Assembly (NCBI GenBank): GCA_026195755.1 | Contig: JAPHRL010000237.1 | Span: forward strand, 1-9,488 | Reading direction: 5' to 3' | Origin: Kangiella sp. | Lineage (GTDB): Bacteria; Pseudomonadota; Gammaproteobacteria; Enterobacterales; Kangiellaceae | DNA: 9,488 bases | Part shown: one piece after another, positions 1 through 6,076 of the stretch | How the letters are laid out: every line of letters begins with the position of its first letter | Position numbering within the stretch: position 1 is the first letter of the stretch | The notes under the pieces: generated by a model | The model's database searches: none | Seen by the model: only the letters and a program-made list of their open reading frames with translations | What the model was told of the DNA's origin: nothing | Position numbers and translations under genes: made by a program

Positions 1-2
1 CC

Positions 3-965
3 CACGCTCGAACCGTGGTCATTATTGAAGCTTGTGAAGAGTCGGGAAGTTACGATTTGCCTTACTACATCGATCAGCTTCGTGACCGCATTGGAGAGCC
101 ATCACTAGTGATTTGCTTGGATTCTGGCGCCGGTAACTATGAACAGTTATGGTGCACCATGAGTTTGCGCGGAATGACCAGCGGCACTTTGAAAGTTGAT
201 GTGCTGAAAGAAGGTATTCACTCAGGTATGGGTAGCGGTATTGTCCCTTCCTCATTCAGAATTATTCGCCAACTGCTTAACCGTCTTGAAGATGATAAAA
301 GCGGTCGCCTTTTGCCCAAAGAATTTTATGCAGACATCCCACATCAACGTTTAGAACAGACCCTTAAAGTTGCCGAAGTGTTAGGTGATGGCATTGTCGA
401 AGCCTACCCTTTTGTCGAAGGCGTTGAACCAATGGCAGAGAATAACTTTGAGCGTTTACTTAATCGTAACTGGCGGCCAGCGCTGTCTTATACCGGTATT
501 GCAGGAATACCAGAAATTGAGAATGCTGGTAATGTCTTGCGCCCAACCACCTCAATAAAACTATCGTTGCGTTTACCGCCCACAGCCAACAGCAAAAAAG
601 CCACTGAAGCCTTGACTAAAATTCTAACCGAGAACCCACCGAGCGGTGCCAAAGTGAGTTTCGAATCGGATCAAGATGGCGATGGTTGGAATGCGCCAGA
701 CGTCGCACCCTGGTTAGCAGAGTCTTTAGAGCGTGGCTCAGAAAAAGTTTATGGCAAACCAGCAATGTACATGGGCGAAGGCGGCACCATTCCCTTCATG
801 GGAATGTTAGGCGAGAAATTTCCCAAAGCACAATTCATGATTACTGGAGTATTAGGCCCTAATTCGAATGCGCATGGCCCGAATGAGTTTCTTCACATAC
901 CATTTGCCAAGAAATTAACCACCTGCGTGTCGCAAGTGATTGTTGATCATTATAAGCGGAATTAA
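3..965 (+). CDS. M20-family zinc metallopeptidase (C-terminal portion, 5' end outside the window)
   Basis: The reading frame is open from the first bases of the window, so the gene starts upstream of the left edge; the GTG at 15 is an internal valine codon. The visible part has the M20/M25/M40 peptidase layout. It begins inside the catalytic domain with EACEESGS (general-base and metal-binding glutamates), then CLDSG, then the lid/dimerisation domain opening with GIHSGMGSG. It returns to the catalytic domain with GEGGTIPFMG and ends with the metal-ligand histidine region SNAHGPNEFLH. Family members are cytosolic dipeptidases, carboxypeptidases or amidohydrolases that use two zinc ions. The substrate cannot be told from this fragment. 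Roughly the first 130-150 residues, including the first metal-ligand His and Asp, are missing by truncation at the window edge and not by mutation. The gene ends at TAA just before a cluster of inverted repeats. The family is secure; the exact product is not. Confidence 0.93.
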   Translation, partial: HARTVVIIEACEESGSYDLPYYIDQLRDRIGEPSLVICLDSGAGNYEQLWCTMSLRGMTSGTLKVDVLKEGIHSGMGSGIVPSSFRIIRQLLNRLEDDKSGRLLPKEFYADIPHQRLEQTLKVAEVLGDGIVEAYPFVEGVEPMAENNFERLLNRNWRPALSYTGIAGIPEIENAGNVLRPTTSIKLSLRLPPTANSKKATEALTKILTENPPSGAKVSFESDQDGDGWNAPDVAPWLAESLERGSEKVYGKPAMYMGEGGTIPFMGMLGEKFPKAQFMITGVLGPNSNAHGPNEFLHIPFAKKLTTCVSQVIVDHYKRN

Positions 966-978
966 TCAGGCCTTGTTT

Positions 979-1012
979 GATGGGTTACGCTTTACAAGCT
1001 AACCCATCCTAT
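979..1012. repeat. Inverted-repeat (REP-like) hairpin element, copy 1
   Basis: GATGGGTTA (979-987) is the exact reverse complement of TAACCCATC (1000-1008). Inside it, GCTT (989-992) pairs with AAGC (996-999) around a TAC loop, giving about 13 base pairs with one bulged base. The right end, TAACCCATCCTAT (1000-1012), is the exact reverse complement of the left end of the next element at 1068-1080. It lies 14 bases after the peptidase stop codon and could protect or end that transcript, but no T-tract follows. Its resemblance to the widespread GGTTGGGTTA-type intergenic repeats of bacteria is from general knowledge. Confidence 0.7.
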
Positions 1013-1067
1013 AAGAACTAAGAAACAAAGTGGCTTCGAGGTTTTATAATATTATCTTATTGGGATC

Positions 1068-1163
1068 ATAGGATGGGTTATACCCAACGGGGCAGACCCG
1101 ACGAAGTCGCAACCCATCAAAGAAACTTTTTGGGTTACGAAGCCAGCTTCTAACTCAACCTAT
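1068..1163. repeat. Inverted-repeat element, copy 2 (long form)
   Basis: The element is bounded by ATAGGATGGGTTA (1068-1080) and TAACTCAACCTAT (1151-1163), imperfect inverted ends. It contains two sub-hairpins. In the first, GATGGGTT (1072-1079) pairs with AACCCATC (1111-1118) and encloses CGAC-GAA-GTCG (1099-1109). In the second, TTGGGTTA (1130-1137) pairs with TAACTCAA (1151-1158) and encloses GAAG-CCAG-CTTC (1139-1150). Its first 29 bases (1068-1096) are identical to 5915-5943 in another intergenic region of the window. It sits between convergent genes (peptidase + and pldA -), a typical place for such repeats, and may end the pldA transcript. Confidence 0.8.
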
Positions 1164-1175
1164 AATGAATCCCCC

Positions 1176-2357
1176 TTACAACCAATCCGTCAGCACAAAC
1201 CCAACTCCTAAACGGTTCACATGCCGATTGTAGTCAATTAAACTTTCTCCATACCCATTGAAATACTGAACGTAGCCACGTAGCTTTCCGTCGTCATCTA
1301 ACGGGAAAGTCCAGTCTAACTGTACAGAACCTTTGTTATCGCTGCGCAGGTTATTCCTGATCATAATCCCAAAGTTTTGCTCGTCCCATTTATAAGCGGA
1401 ATACAGCTCGAAATAACCCATATAATCGTCTATATCAGGGTTATCATCGCCATCAGGTTGTAAGGGATCATCTTTACGCTCTTCCGGAATTCGCCACCAA
1501 GGATTAAACAGTACAACCCAGCGGTCTTTTTCAAAAGCTATTCGAGCATACAGTCGATTCCAGCTACGTGATTTTAATCCGCTTTGACCATTGGACTGAT
1601 GCGATACACCTGTTGAGAATATTGGGATTTGCCAGCCTCCAACTTTCCAATCGGTAGCCCAGGAAGCAAATACTTCCGGCTCATGATTAGTTTCGCGGAA
1701 CGGGCTGGACACATCGGAATTGTATGCCTGCCAATAGGATTGTCCGGTATAAGCAAAGAACAAGGCACTATTCTCACCAAAAGCCTCTTCCCATATAGGG
1801 GTTTTGAAACTTACTTGAAATTTCACCTCGATATTATCGACCTCTCGCTCTTCCCCAATTGCATCCAAACTCGCCTGGTTAGGCCTGTTATTAAACGTCA
1901 CTGGCAACAAATAGTTTGGTTTATGGGGCAAGATTGCAAAACGATTATCACTGGCGCGGTACTCGAGTCTTAATCGTTTCTTAATAACATCAGAGTCTTC
2001 TTTTTCAGGTTTTGTTGAGTCGTCTTGACTTCCTTTTGTGAAACTATCGTCAGGAAGCAACTCTTTGCTGGGACGATAAATCGCTAAATTGCTGTCTTTA
2101 GAACAATATGCCTGTATTTCCGATATCGGAGTTTCTTTATCGCGCTTGTCAAATTCTTGCAAGACACATCGATCATAATCCTCTCGCACACTCTGCAAAG
2201 TTTCTTTTGAATGATCAAAAATATCCTTTTTGTCTGTAGTCGCCTCTTCTTTTTCTACAGAATTGAGATCCTGCTGCTCCTCATTTGCAGCAAAGCCAGC
2301 AACAGGACTTAATATTAAGAATATCGCGCAAACTAAAAATAAAGTCTTAGACTTCAT
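1176..2357 (-). CDS. pldA: Outer-membrane phospholipase A (OMPLA)
   Basis: PldA is a calcium-dependent outer-membrane beta-barrel enzyme that removes acyl chains from phospholipids reaching the outer leaflet. The catalytic set is visible: His253 and Ser255 in HQSNGQSG, and Asn267 in SRSWNRLY. Their spacing is exactly that of E. coli His142/Ser144/Asn156, and Ser263 matches the calcium-ligand Ser152. The C-terminal signature YFNGYGESLIDYN (about 365-377) is also present. Residues 1-23 are a signal peptide (hydrophobic, probable cleavage near GFA-A). At 393 residues it is about 100 longer than E. coli PldA. The extra part is residues 25-125, charged and Ser/Asp/Lys-rich, with Cys64 and Cys85 that could form a disulfide. 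The ATG start is chosen for the signal peptide; its Shine-Dalgarno is weak. An extended -10 promoter lies just upstream, so the gene is probably transcribed alone. Confidence 0.95.
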   Translation of the reverse strand: MKSKTLFLVCAIFLILSPVAGFAANEEQQDLNSVEKEEATTDKKDIFDHSKETLQSVREDYDRCVLQEFDKRDKETPISEIQAYCSKDSNLAIYRPSKELLPDDSFTKGSQDDSTKPEKEDSDVIKKRLRLEYRASDNRFAILPHKPNYLLPVTFNNRPNQASLDAIGEEREVDNIEVKFQVSFKTPIWEEAFGENSALFFAYTGQSYWQAYNSDVSSPFRETNHEPEVFASWATDWKVGGWQIPIFSTGVSHQSNGQSGLKSRSWNRLYARIAFEKDRWVVLFNPWWRIPEERKDDPLQPDGDDNPDIDDYMGYFELYSAYKWDEQNFGIMIRNNLRSDNKGSVQLDWTFPLDDDGKLRGYVQYFNGYGESLIDYNRHVNRLGVGFVLTDWL

Positions 2358-2391
2358 AGCATCACAAAGTAGTAAAGTTAGATTGCTGAAA

Positions 2392-2400
2392 ATTGTAGCA
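2392..2400 (-). promoter_or_regulatory. Candidate extended -10 promoter for pldA
   Basis: On the minus strand the sequence reads TGCTACAAT, an extended -10 (TG, one base, then TACAAT, 5 of 6 matches to TATAAT). There is no good -35 at the usual distance, which extended -10 promoters tolerate. The predicted transcript start near 2385 leaves a leader of about 28 bases before the ATG at 2357. This is an inference from sequence match only. Confidence 0.45.
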
Positions 2401-2462
2401 GATTAAAATGAAGACGGCATGAATAGTTATGAGAAGTGGAAACCATGACAATAAGCTAAACA

Positions 2463-2485
2463 GGTAACCTCTTAACGAGGCTACC
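2463..2485 (-). terminator. Possible hairpin terminator after the SRPBCC gene
   Basis: GGTAACCTC (2463-2471) and GAGGCTACC (2477-2485) form a 9-position stem with one mismatch around a 5-base loop, 16 bases beyond the stop codon of the minus-strand SRPBCC gene. The following minus-strand sequence TGTTTAGCTT is only mildly T-rich, so termination would be inefficient. Confidence 0.4.
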
Positions 2486-2500
2486 CATCTAACTTATTGA

Positions 2501-3040
2501 CTACCTCTCCACGACTTTCTTGAGATTTTGCAAACCTTTTTCATATTGAGGGCCCACAGCACCCTCCATCAGGAAGTAACCCACATAACGCCCTATCAGA
2601 TCATTGCCAAAATCAACATCAAGAGTCCATGTGACGCGAGTTTCCTCATAAGAAATTTCATCAAGAATAAAAGAGCTTTCTGCTGGCATTTGCTCCTGAC
2701 CAAACTTCATCTCAAACTTAACCAGGTTAGGATAGTTACTTTCAATAATTTTGTAGGTGCCCGAACCTACTTCCTGCATCTGACTATCCCAGGCCATAGT
2801 GGCACCTACACCGGTTGAAGGGCCTGTAAAGGTGTAACTAGCATTGGGATCGATTTCCGCCCACGGAGACCAGTTATTGAAGTTTTGTAGGTTGTTAACT
2901 TGATTGAATACGGTATCTTTGGTCGCTTCTACAGTAATAGACCGCTCGACGTGTCGCGTTTGAGGTAGGAGGAAACCAACCACAACCAGAACAGCGGCAA
3001 GAACCGCGATAATGATTAGTAACCATTTTAGGAACTTCAT
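2501..3040 (-). CDS. Membrane-anchored SRPBCC (START/polyketide-cyclase-like) protein
   Basis: The 179-residue product opens with a hydrophobic helix (about residues 4-24) followed by LLPQTRHVERSITV, the usual start of an SRPBCC domain after an N-terminal anchor. Domain hallmarks are VFNQVNNLQNFNNWSPWAEIDP (helix-grip entry, about 44-65) and the alternating beta strands with the final amphipathic helix YEKGLQNLKKVVE. SRPBCC folds hold a hydrophobic cavity and bind lipids or other apolar ligands; no specific ligand or reaction can be assigned. The single N-terminal segment suggests a periplasmic domain anchored in the inner membrane. The start is supported by GGAGG (3045-3049), though the spacing of 4 bases is short. 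The gene lies between the unknown gene and pldA, all on the minus strand, with gaps of about 100 and 140 bases, so co-transcription is possible but not required. Confidence 0.85.
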   Translation of the reverse strand: MKFLKWLLIIIAVLAAVLVVVGFLLPQTRHVERSITVEATKDTVFNQVNNLQNFNNWSPWAEIDPNASYTFTGPSTGVGATMAWDSQMQEVGSGTYKIIESNYPNLVKFEMKFGQEQMPAESSFILDEISYEETRVTWTLDVDFGNDLIGRYVGYFLMEGAVGPQYEKGLQNLKKVVER

Positions 3041-3087
3041 AGAACCTCCAACATTCAGGGAGAGTTTCTACTTTAGCTCATATCAAT

Positions 3088-3103
3088 GCAAATTTGCAAA
3101 TTT
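3088..3103. promoter_or_regulatory. Overlapping AT-rich palindromes upstream of the SRPBCC gene (possible operator)
   Basis: GCAAATTTGC (3088-3097) and AAATTTGCAAATTT (3090-3103) are both perfect palindromes and overlap. They sit 48-63 bases upstream of the SRPBCC start codon, where a promoter or operator would be expected. No strong -35/-10 pair is seen; TTGCAA with TAAAGT downstream (18-base spacer, minus strand) is a weak match. Confidence 0.35.
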
Positions 3104-3143
3104 AGTGATGCAGTTCACGTTTTGGCGAACAGATGTGCGCTGA

Positions 3144-4139
3144 CTAGAACGGGTGCTGATAGCAATCCAAATAAGAGTTTCCAAACTTTTCTAGTTCACC
3201 TTGCAAATAGTCAGGGTAAACATCAAACCCATAATACTGTCGCTCTTTTATCCAGGCAGACTTGAAATCCTGGTACATTTTTTCTGCGTTATTTTCAATT
3301 TGTTTTCTAATACCTTCATAATCAGCATGATCTGCATACATCCTTTGAATAGTGTCATTCCAACTCATTGAATCTACGAAACCTTTCTGTAGAGCCAAAT
3401 CTTTTTGATGGATCATTCCCAATAGTTTCTTATAGGCCAGACTCTTAGCCAAGAATTCATTAATCAAGTCAGGTTCAGCTGACTTTTTATCAAGTTGCAG
3501 GGCAACCATATCAAGCAATAAGTACATTTCAAATATCGAGCCAACCTTGCCAAAAACACCTGCTTTAAACAAATACTGCTCACCTCGTCTCACTCCTTCC
3601 GGATCAACGACGTGATTACTTACTATCTCTTTAGTTTCTTTATGGGTTCTATACTGACTACTTTGTTGGCTTTGTCTGACTCCTAAAGAAGACAGCCAGA
3701 TAAGCTCTGAACCATAGGTCATCATTGCCTTAGAATCATTAGCATCCGCTAAAATTTTTAAATCATCAAGGGACATAGATTGATAACCGCCCTCTCCTAG
3801 CATTTCTTCCCTACTGAAATAAAACTCTTCTACAATTTGATGAAATTTTTTATTCAACTCAGGATATTTAGTCTCCAGCTCTTTAAGGCATGATGCTACG
3901 TCAATCTGTTCGTCACTTTCCGATTGACGGGTGGATACTTCAGGGGGTTCATTTTGTTTGGGAGTAGACTCTTGAGAGATTTTAGACTCTGAATGCTCCT
4001 CATCTGAAGAGGATAATTTAATCTGATCTGAGCTTTCAATTCTATTTTCTGTATTATTCCCATAATCTTCGCTAAACCAGACTATTAGGAATACAGCGAC
4101 AACAATAACACTAACTAACAGTATCAAGATCTTCTTCAT
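3144..4139 (-). CDS. Membrane-anchored protein of unknown function (possible Sel1/TPR-like helical repeats)
   Basis: I do not recognise this 331-residue protein as a named family. Residues 2-22 form a strong hydrophobic anchor or uncleaved signal (MKKILILLVSVIVVAVFLIVW). Residues 25-80 are a low-complexity Ser/Glu/Gln/Lys linker. The rest (about 82-331) is helical and charged. Two stretches resemble helical-repeat units: LKILADANDSKAMMTYGSEL (127-146) and GEQYLFKAGVFGKVGSIFEM (186-205), with the Ala/Gly spacing of Sel1/TPR-like repeats, though too degenerate for certainty. Cys84 and Cys326 bracket the domain and could pair in the periplasm. The ATG overlaps the last 29 bases of dusA in a different frame, and GGAG lies 12 bases upstream, so it is probably translated from the dusA message. 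No link to tRNA modification can be claimed from position alone. Confidence 0.8.
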   Translation of the reverse strand: MKKILILLVSVIVVAVFLIVWFSEDYGNNTENRIESSDQIKLSSSDEEHSESKISQESTPKQNEPPEVSTRQSESDEQIDVASCLKELETKYPELNKKFHQIVEEFYFSREEMLGEGGYQSMSLDDLKILADANDSKAMMTYGSELIWLSSLGVRQSQQSSQYRTHKETKEIVSNHVVDPEGVRRGEQYLFKAGVFGKVGSIFEMYLLLDMVALQLDKKSAEPDLINEFLAKSLAYKKLLGMIHQKDLALQKGFVDSMSWNDTIQRMYADHADYEGIRKQIENNAEKMYQDFKSAWIKERQYYGFDVYPDYLQGELEKFGNSYLDCYQHPF

Positions 4140-5103
4140 AAATTGCTAAAGCTCCTTCAAGCACTTCAAGTCCTGCCCCTTTCTTATAGGCGTTTTCACT
4201 AAGATATCGGCGCCATAATTTGCCTTTGGGTTGGGCAAAAAACAGGCCTAGAATGTGGCGGGTCATGTGTCCTAGATAGACATCCTGATCCAACTGGCTT
4301 TGTATATAATCCATGTATTCACGAGCGATTTCAAAGCGCGTGGAGATGTCGTAGTGTGTTCCGTAAAACCGATTATCGGCTTCGGCTAAGAAATAGGGAT
4401 TATGGTAAGCCTCGCGGCCAATCATGACACCGTCAGCGTGCTGCATATGATCTTCAGCTTGCTCAAGTGTATTGACGCCACCATTGACGATGATTTCCAG
4501 CTCAGGAAAATCTTTTTTAACTTGATAAGCAATGTCATATCTTAGCGGGGGAATTTCGCGGTTTTGCTTGGGACTTAATCCGCTGAGCCAGGCTTTTCGT
4601 GCGTGGATGATAAAGGTTTTTACTCCGGCAGATTGTACCGTGCTGATGAAATGATGCAGGTGTTCATAGGAATCCAGCTCATCAATACCAATACGACTCT
4701 TGACGGTTACCGGTACATTGACCACGTTAGCCATAGATGACATACATTCCGCCACCAGCTCAGGCTCAGCCATCAAGCAGGCACCAAAGCGACCATTTTG
4801 CACGCGGTCGCTGGGGCAACCGACGTTCAGATTAATTTCATCGTAACCAAAGTCTTCGCAGATCTTGGCGCAATGAGCCAGGTCTTTCGGGTCGCTGCCG
4901 CCCAGCTGTACGGCAACCGGATGCTCTTCCTGATTGAATTTCAGGTGACGTTCAGCTCCGCCATGAATAATGGCACCTGTAGTAATCATTTCGGTATAAA
5001 GCACCGCATGCTTGGTGATCAGGCGCATAAAACGGCGCTGATGACGGTCGGTCCAATCCAACATGGGGGCGATACAGATTTTACGGTCTAAGGCTTTTTC
5101 CAC
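4111..5103 (-). CDS. dusA: tRNA-dihydrouridine(20/20a) synthase DusA
   Basis: DusA is a flavoprotein that uses NADPH and FMN to reduce U20/U20a in the D-loop of tRNA to dihydrouridine. The sequence carries DusA hallmarks in order: APMLDWTDRHQRRFMRLIT (12-30), TEMITTGAIIHG (37-48), AVQLGGSDP (64-72), NVGCPSDRVQNGRFGACLM (93-111) with the catalytic cysteine at about 96, VKSRIGID (134-141), the FMN-phosphate region VNGGV (206-210) and GVMIGREAYHNPY (225-237). The HARKAWLSGLSPKQNREIPP stretch (167-186) is specific for the DusA subgroup. Length 330 is normal. The start is a GTG at 5103; no in-frame ATG lies upstream and no clear Shine-Dalgarno is seen, so low initiation is possible. It shares a divergent intergenic region with the lipoprotein gene and overlaps the next minus-strand gene. 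Confidence 0.97.
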   Translation of the reverse strand: MEKALDRKICIAPMLDWTDRHQRRFMRLITKHAVLYTEMITTGAIIHGGAERHLKFNQEEHPVAVQLGGSDPKDLAHCAKICEDFGYDEINLNVGCPSDRVQNGRFGACLMAEPELVAECMSSMANVVNVPVTVKSRIGIDELDSYEHLHHFISTVQSAGVKTFIIHARKAWLSGLSPKQNREIPPLRYDIAYQVKKDFPELEIIVNGGVNTLEQAEDHMQHADGVMIGREAYHNPYFLAEADNRFYGTHYDISTRFEIAREYMDYIQSQLDQDVYLGHMTRHILGLFFAQPKGKLWRRYLSENAYKKGAGLEVLEGALAIYEEDLDTVS

Positions 5104-5141
5104 GATTCGATTACTATTAGGCGTTTGCGCTTTGGGGCGCT

Positions 5142-5147
5142 ATTATA
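5142..5147 (-). promoter_or_regulatory. Candidate -10 box for dusA
   Basis: A perfect TATAAT is present on the minus strand (ATTATA on the plus strand), which would place the transcript start about 30 bases before the GTG of dusA. The -35 at 17 bases (TAGGGT) is poor, so this rests on the -10 alone. Confidence 0.35.
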
Positions 5148-5199
5148 TGATCCTTTGCTTTCAGACCCTAGTTTTGGGCAGTATTTTCTTAGGATTTTG

Positions 5200-5227
5200 T
5201 TGGTATTGGGTTTGAGCATATTTTAAT
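5200..5227 (+). promoter_or_regulatory. Candidate sigma-70 promoter for the DUF2799 lipoprotein gene
   Basis: TTGGTA (5200-5205, 4 of 6 matches to TTGACA) is followed by a 16-base spacer and TTTAAT (5222-5227, 5 of 6 matches to TATAAT). Transcription would start near 5234, giving a leader of about 50 bases that contains the hairpin at 5252-5268. Confidence 0.45.
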
Positions 5228-5251
5228 ATCGGTTAAAGTTTAAAGAGGAGG

Positions 5252-5268
5252 CACTCCCTTTTGGAGTG
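5252..5268 (+). promoter_or_regulatory. Leader hairpin just upstream of the lipoprotein ribosome binding site
   Basis: CACTCC (5252-5257) and GGAGTG (5263-5268) form a perfect 6-bp stem with loop CTTTT. The true Shine-Dalgarno GGGAG (5270-5274) lies two bases after it and 8 bases before the ATG at 5283. CTCCC (5254-5258) could alternatively pair with GGGAG itself, and CTCC (5254-5257) with the upstream GGAG (5247-5250). Confidence 0.45.
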
Positions 5269-5282
5269 TGGGAGACAAGACT

Positions 5283-5825
5283 ATGATTACAAAACGATTA
5301 TCTTTGTTGGCACTTTTCGCCATCATTCTTAACGGCTGTGCCACACTGTCTGAAACAGAGTGCGCTTCGGGCAACTGGTATCAAGTCGGCTATCAGGACG
5401 GTAAATTTGGACGTGATTCCGACTATGTGCTTAATCATGAATCCGCCTGTATTGAATACGGCGTTCGCCTGAATCGTGACCAGTATGAGCAAGGTCGCCA
5501 AAAAGGACTGGAAGTTTATTGTACGCCCCACAACGGATTCCAGCATGGCGTTAACGGCAACTACTCCAATCAAAACTGTAGCGCCAGATTTCCGGAATAT
5601 ACCGGAAGCTATAAAGATGGACTCTTCTCTCGCCACGAAAATTTACAAGTACAGCTTGATGAGCTGATGCGTGAACATGAAATCTTGCGCCAGGCCATTC
5701 GTCGAATTGAAGATGAAAAAGAAAAAGAGCGTTTGAATCTAGAGCTGGATGACATCGATGATGAAATAAAGGATACCAATAACCAGATCAGCCGCGTCAA
5801 TTACTTGTTAGATATGTATCGGTGA
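5283..5825 (+). CDS. DUF2799 domain lipoprotein with C-terminal coiled coil
   Basis: The start is taken as ATG 5283, with GGGAG at 8 bases, and not the in-frame GTG at 5268, which lies within a hairpin. The 180-residue product starts with a lipoprotein signal (MITKRLSLLALFAIILNGC); Cys19 would be lipidated, and Asn at -2 is a little unusual for a lipobox. The middle matches the DUF2799 pattern: C-x3-W-x3-G-x2-D-G (near residues 27-40), a later Y-x2-G-R-x2-G-L-x2-YC block, and a third GYxDGL-like unit (YTGSYKDGLF). Residues from about 118 to the end are charged with heptad-like spacing (LDELMREHEILRQAIRRIED), a likely coiled coil. DUF2799 proteins are of unknown function; location in the envelope is inferred from the signal. 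Residue 20 is Ala, so outer-membrane sorting is expected. A strong terminator follows. Confidence 0.9.
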   Translation: MITKRLSLLALFAIILNGCATLSETECASGNWYQVGYQDGKFGRDSDYVLNHESACIEYGVRLNRDQYEQGRQKGLEVYCTPHNGFQHGVNGNYSNQNCSARFPEYTGSYKDGLFSRHENLQVQLDELMREHEILRQAIRRIEDEKEKERLNLELDDIDDEIKDTNNQISRVNYLLDMYR

Positions 5826-5841
5826 TTTGACTCTCATCCTT

Positions 5842-5859
5842 GTCATACCGCGGTATGGC
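5842..5859. repeat. Palindrome, copy 1 (14-bp perfect core)
   Basis: CATACCGCGGTATG (5844-5857) is a perfect palindrome, extendable in RNA to about 20 bases with one G-U pair. Its core and left flank (GTCATACCGC, 5842-5851) are shared with the larger palindrome at 6047-6064. It lies between the stop codon of the lipoprotein gene and the intrinsic terminator. Confidence 0.8.
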
Positions 5860-5866
5860 AGAATAC

Positions 5867-5903
5867 AAAAAGCCCCTTTCTATCAGATAGCAAGGGGCTT
5901 TTT
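5867..5903 (+). terminator. Strong intrinsic terminator (probably bidirectional)
   Basis: AAAAAGCCCCTT (5867-5878) pairs perfectly with AAGGGGCTTTTT (5892-5903). The 13-base loop can itself pair CTAT with ATAG. A run of T follows on the plus strand and a run of A precedes the stem, so it would also work on the minus strand. It ends the lipoprotein transcript 42 bases after its stop and could stop read-through from htpX. Confidence 0.92.
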
Positions 5904-5913
5904 TATTGAGAAA

Positions 5914-5973
5914 TATAGGATGGGTTATACCCAACGGGGCAGAGACCCAGCCAAGTTTCTAACCCAACCTATA
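5914..5973. repeat. Inverted-repeat element, copy 3 (short form)
   Basis: TATAGGATGGGTTA (5914-5927) and TAACCCAACCTATA (5960-5973) are inverted ends matching at 13 of 14 positions. The first 29 bases from 5915 are identical to 1068-1096. The interior is shorter (about 32 bases versus 70) and lacks the two separate sub-hairpins of copy 2, so this looks like a related compact version of the same mobile or structural element. It is located between convergent genes. Confidence 0.82.
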
Positions 5974-6046
5974 GCACTAGATGTTTCGCCACACCAACAA
6001 TACCTATCACTCTTCTTCAGAACATTCAGAAGTTCAAATAAAACAC

Positions 6047-6064
6047 GTCATACCGCGGTATGAC
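6047..6064 (-). terminator. 18-bp perfect palindrome, likely htpX terminator (palindrome copy 2)
   Basis: GTCATACCGCGGTATGAC is a perfect palindrome beginning 12 bases after the htpX stop codon (minus strand) and followed there by GTGTTTTATTT, so it can act as an intrinsic terminator. It shares its core with 5844-5857, meaning it is also a repeat family member. Confidence 0.65.
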
Positions 6065-6076
6065 AGAGAAAAAAAC

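Noticed and set aside
1629..1973. 114-codon plus-strand ORF opposite pldA
   Set aside because: It is a shadow of the pldA reading frame; pldA has all catalytic residues and a signal peptide, and the antisense product looks like nothing known.
3113..3130. Weak dyad GTTC...GAAC downstream of the unknown gene as a terminator
   Set aside because: Only four contiguous pairs, with internal mismatches and no T-tract.
5268..5282. GTG start for the DUF2799 lipoprotein
   Set aside because: The GTG is the last base triplet of a hairpin arm region with no well-spaced Shine-Dalgarno, whereas ATG 5283 has GGGAG at 8 bases and gives a proper lipoprotein signal.
5827..6063. 78-codon plus-strand ORF in the intergenic region
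   Set aside because: It runs through a strong terminator, a repeat element and both palindromes, and has no ribosome binding site or recognisable protein features.
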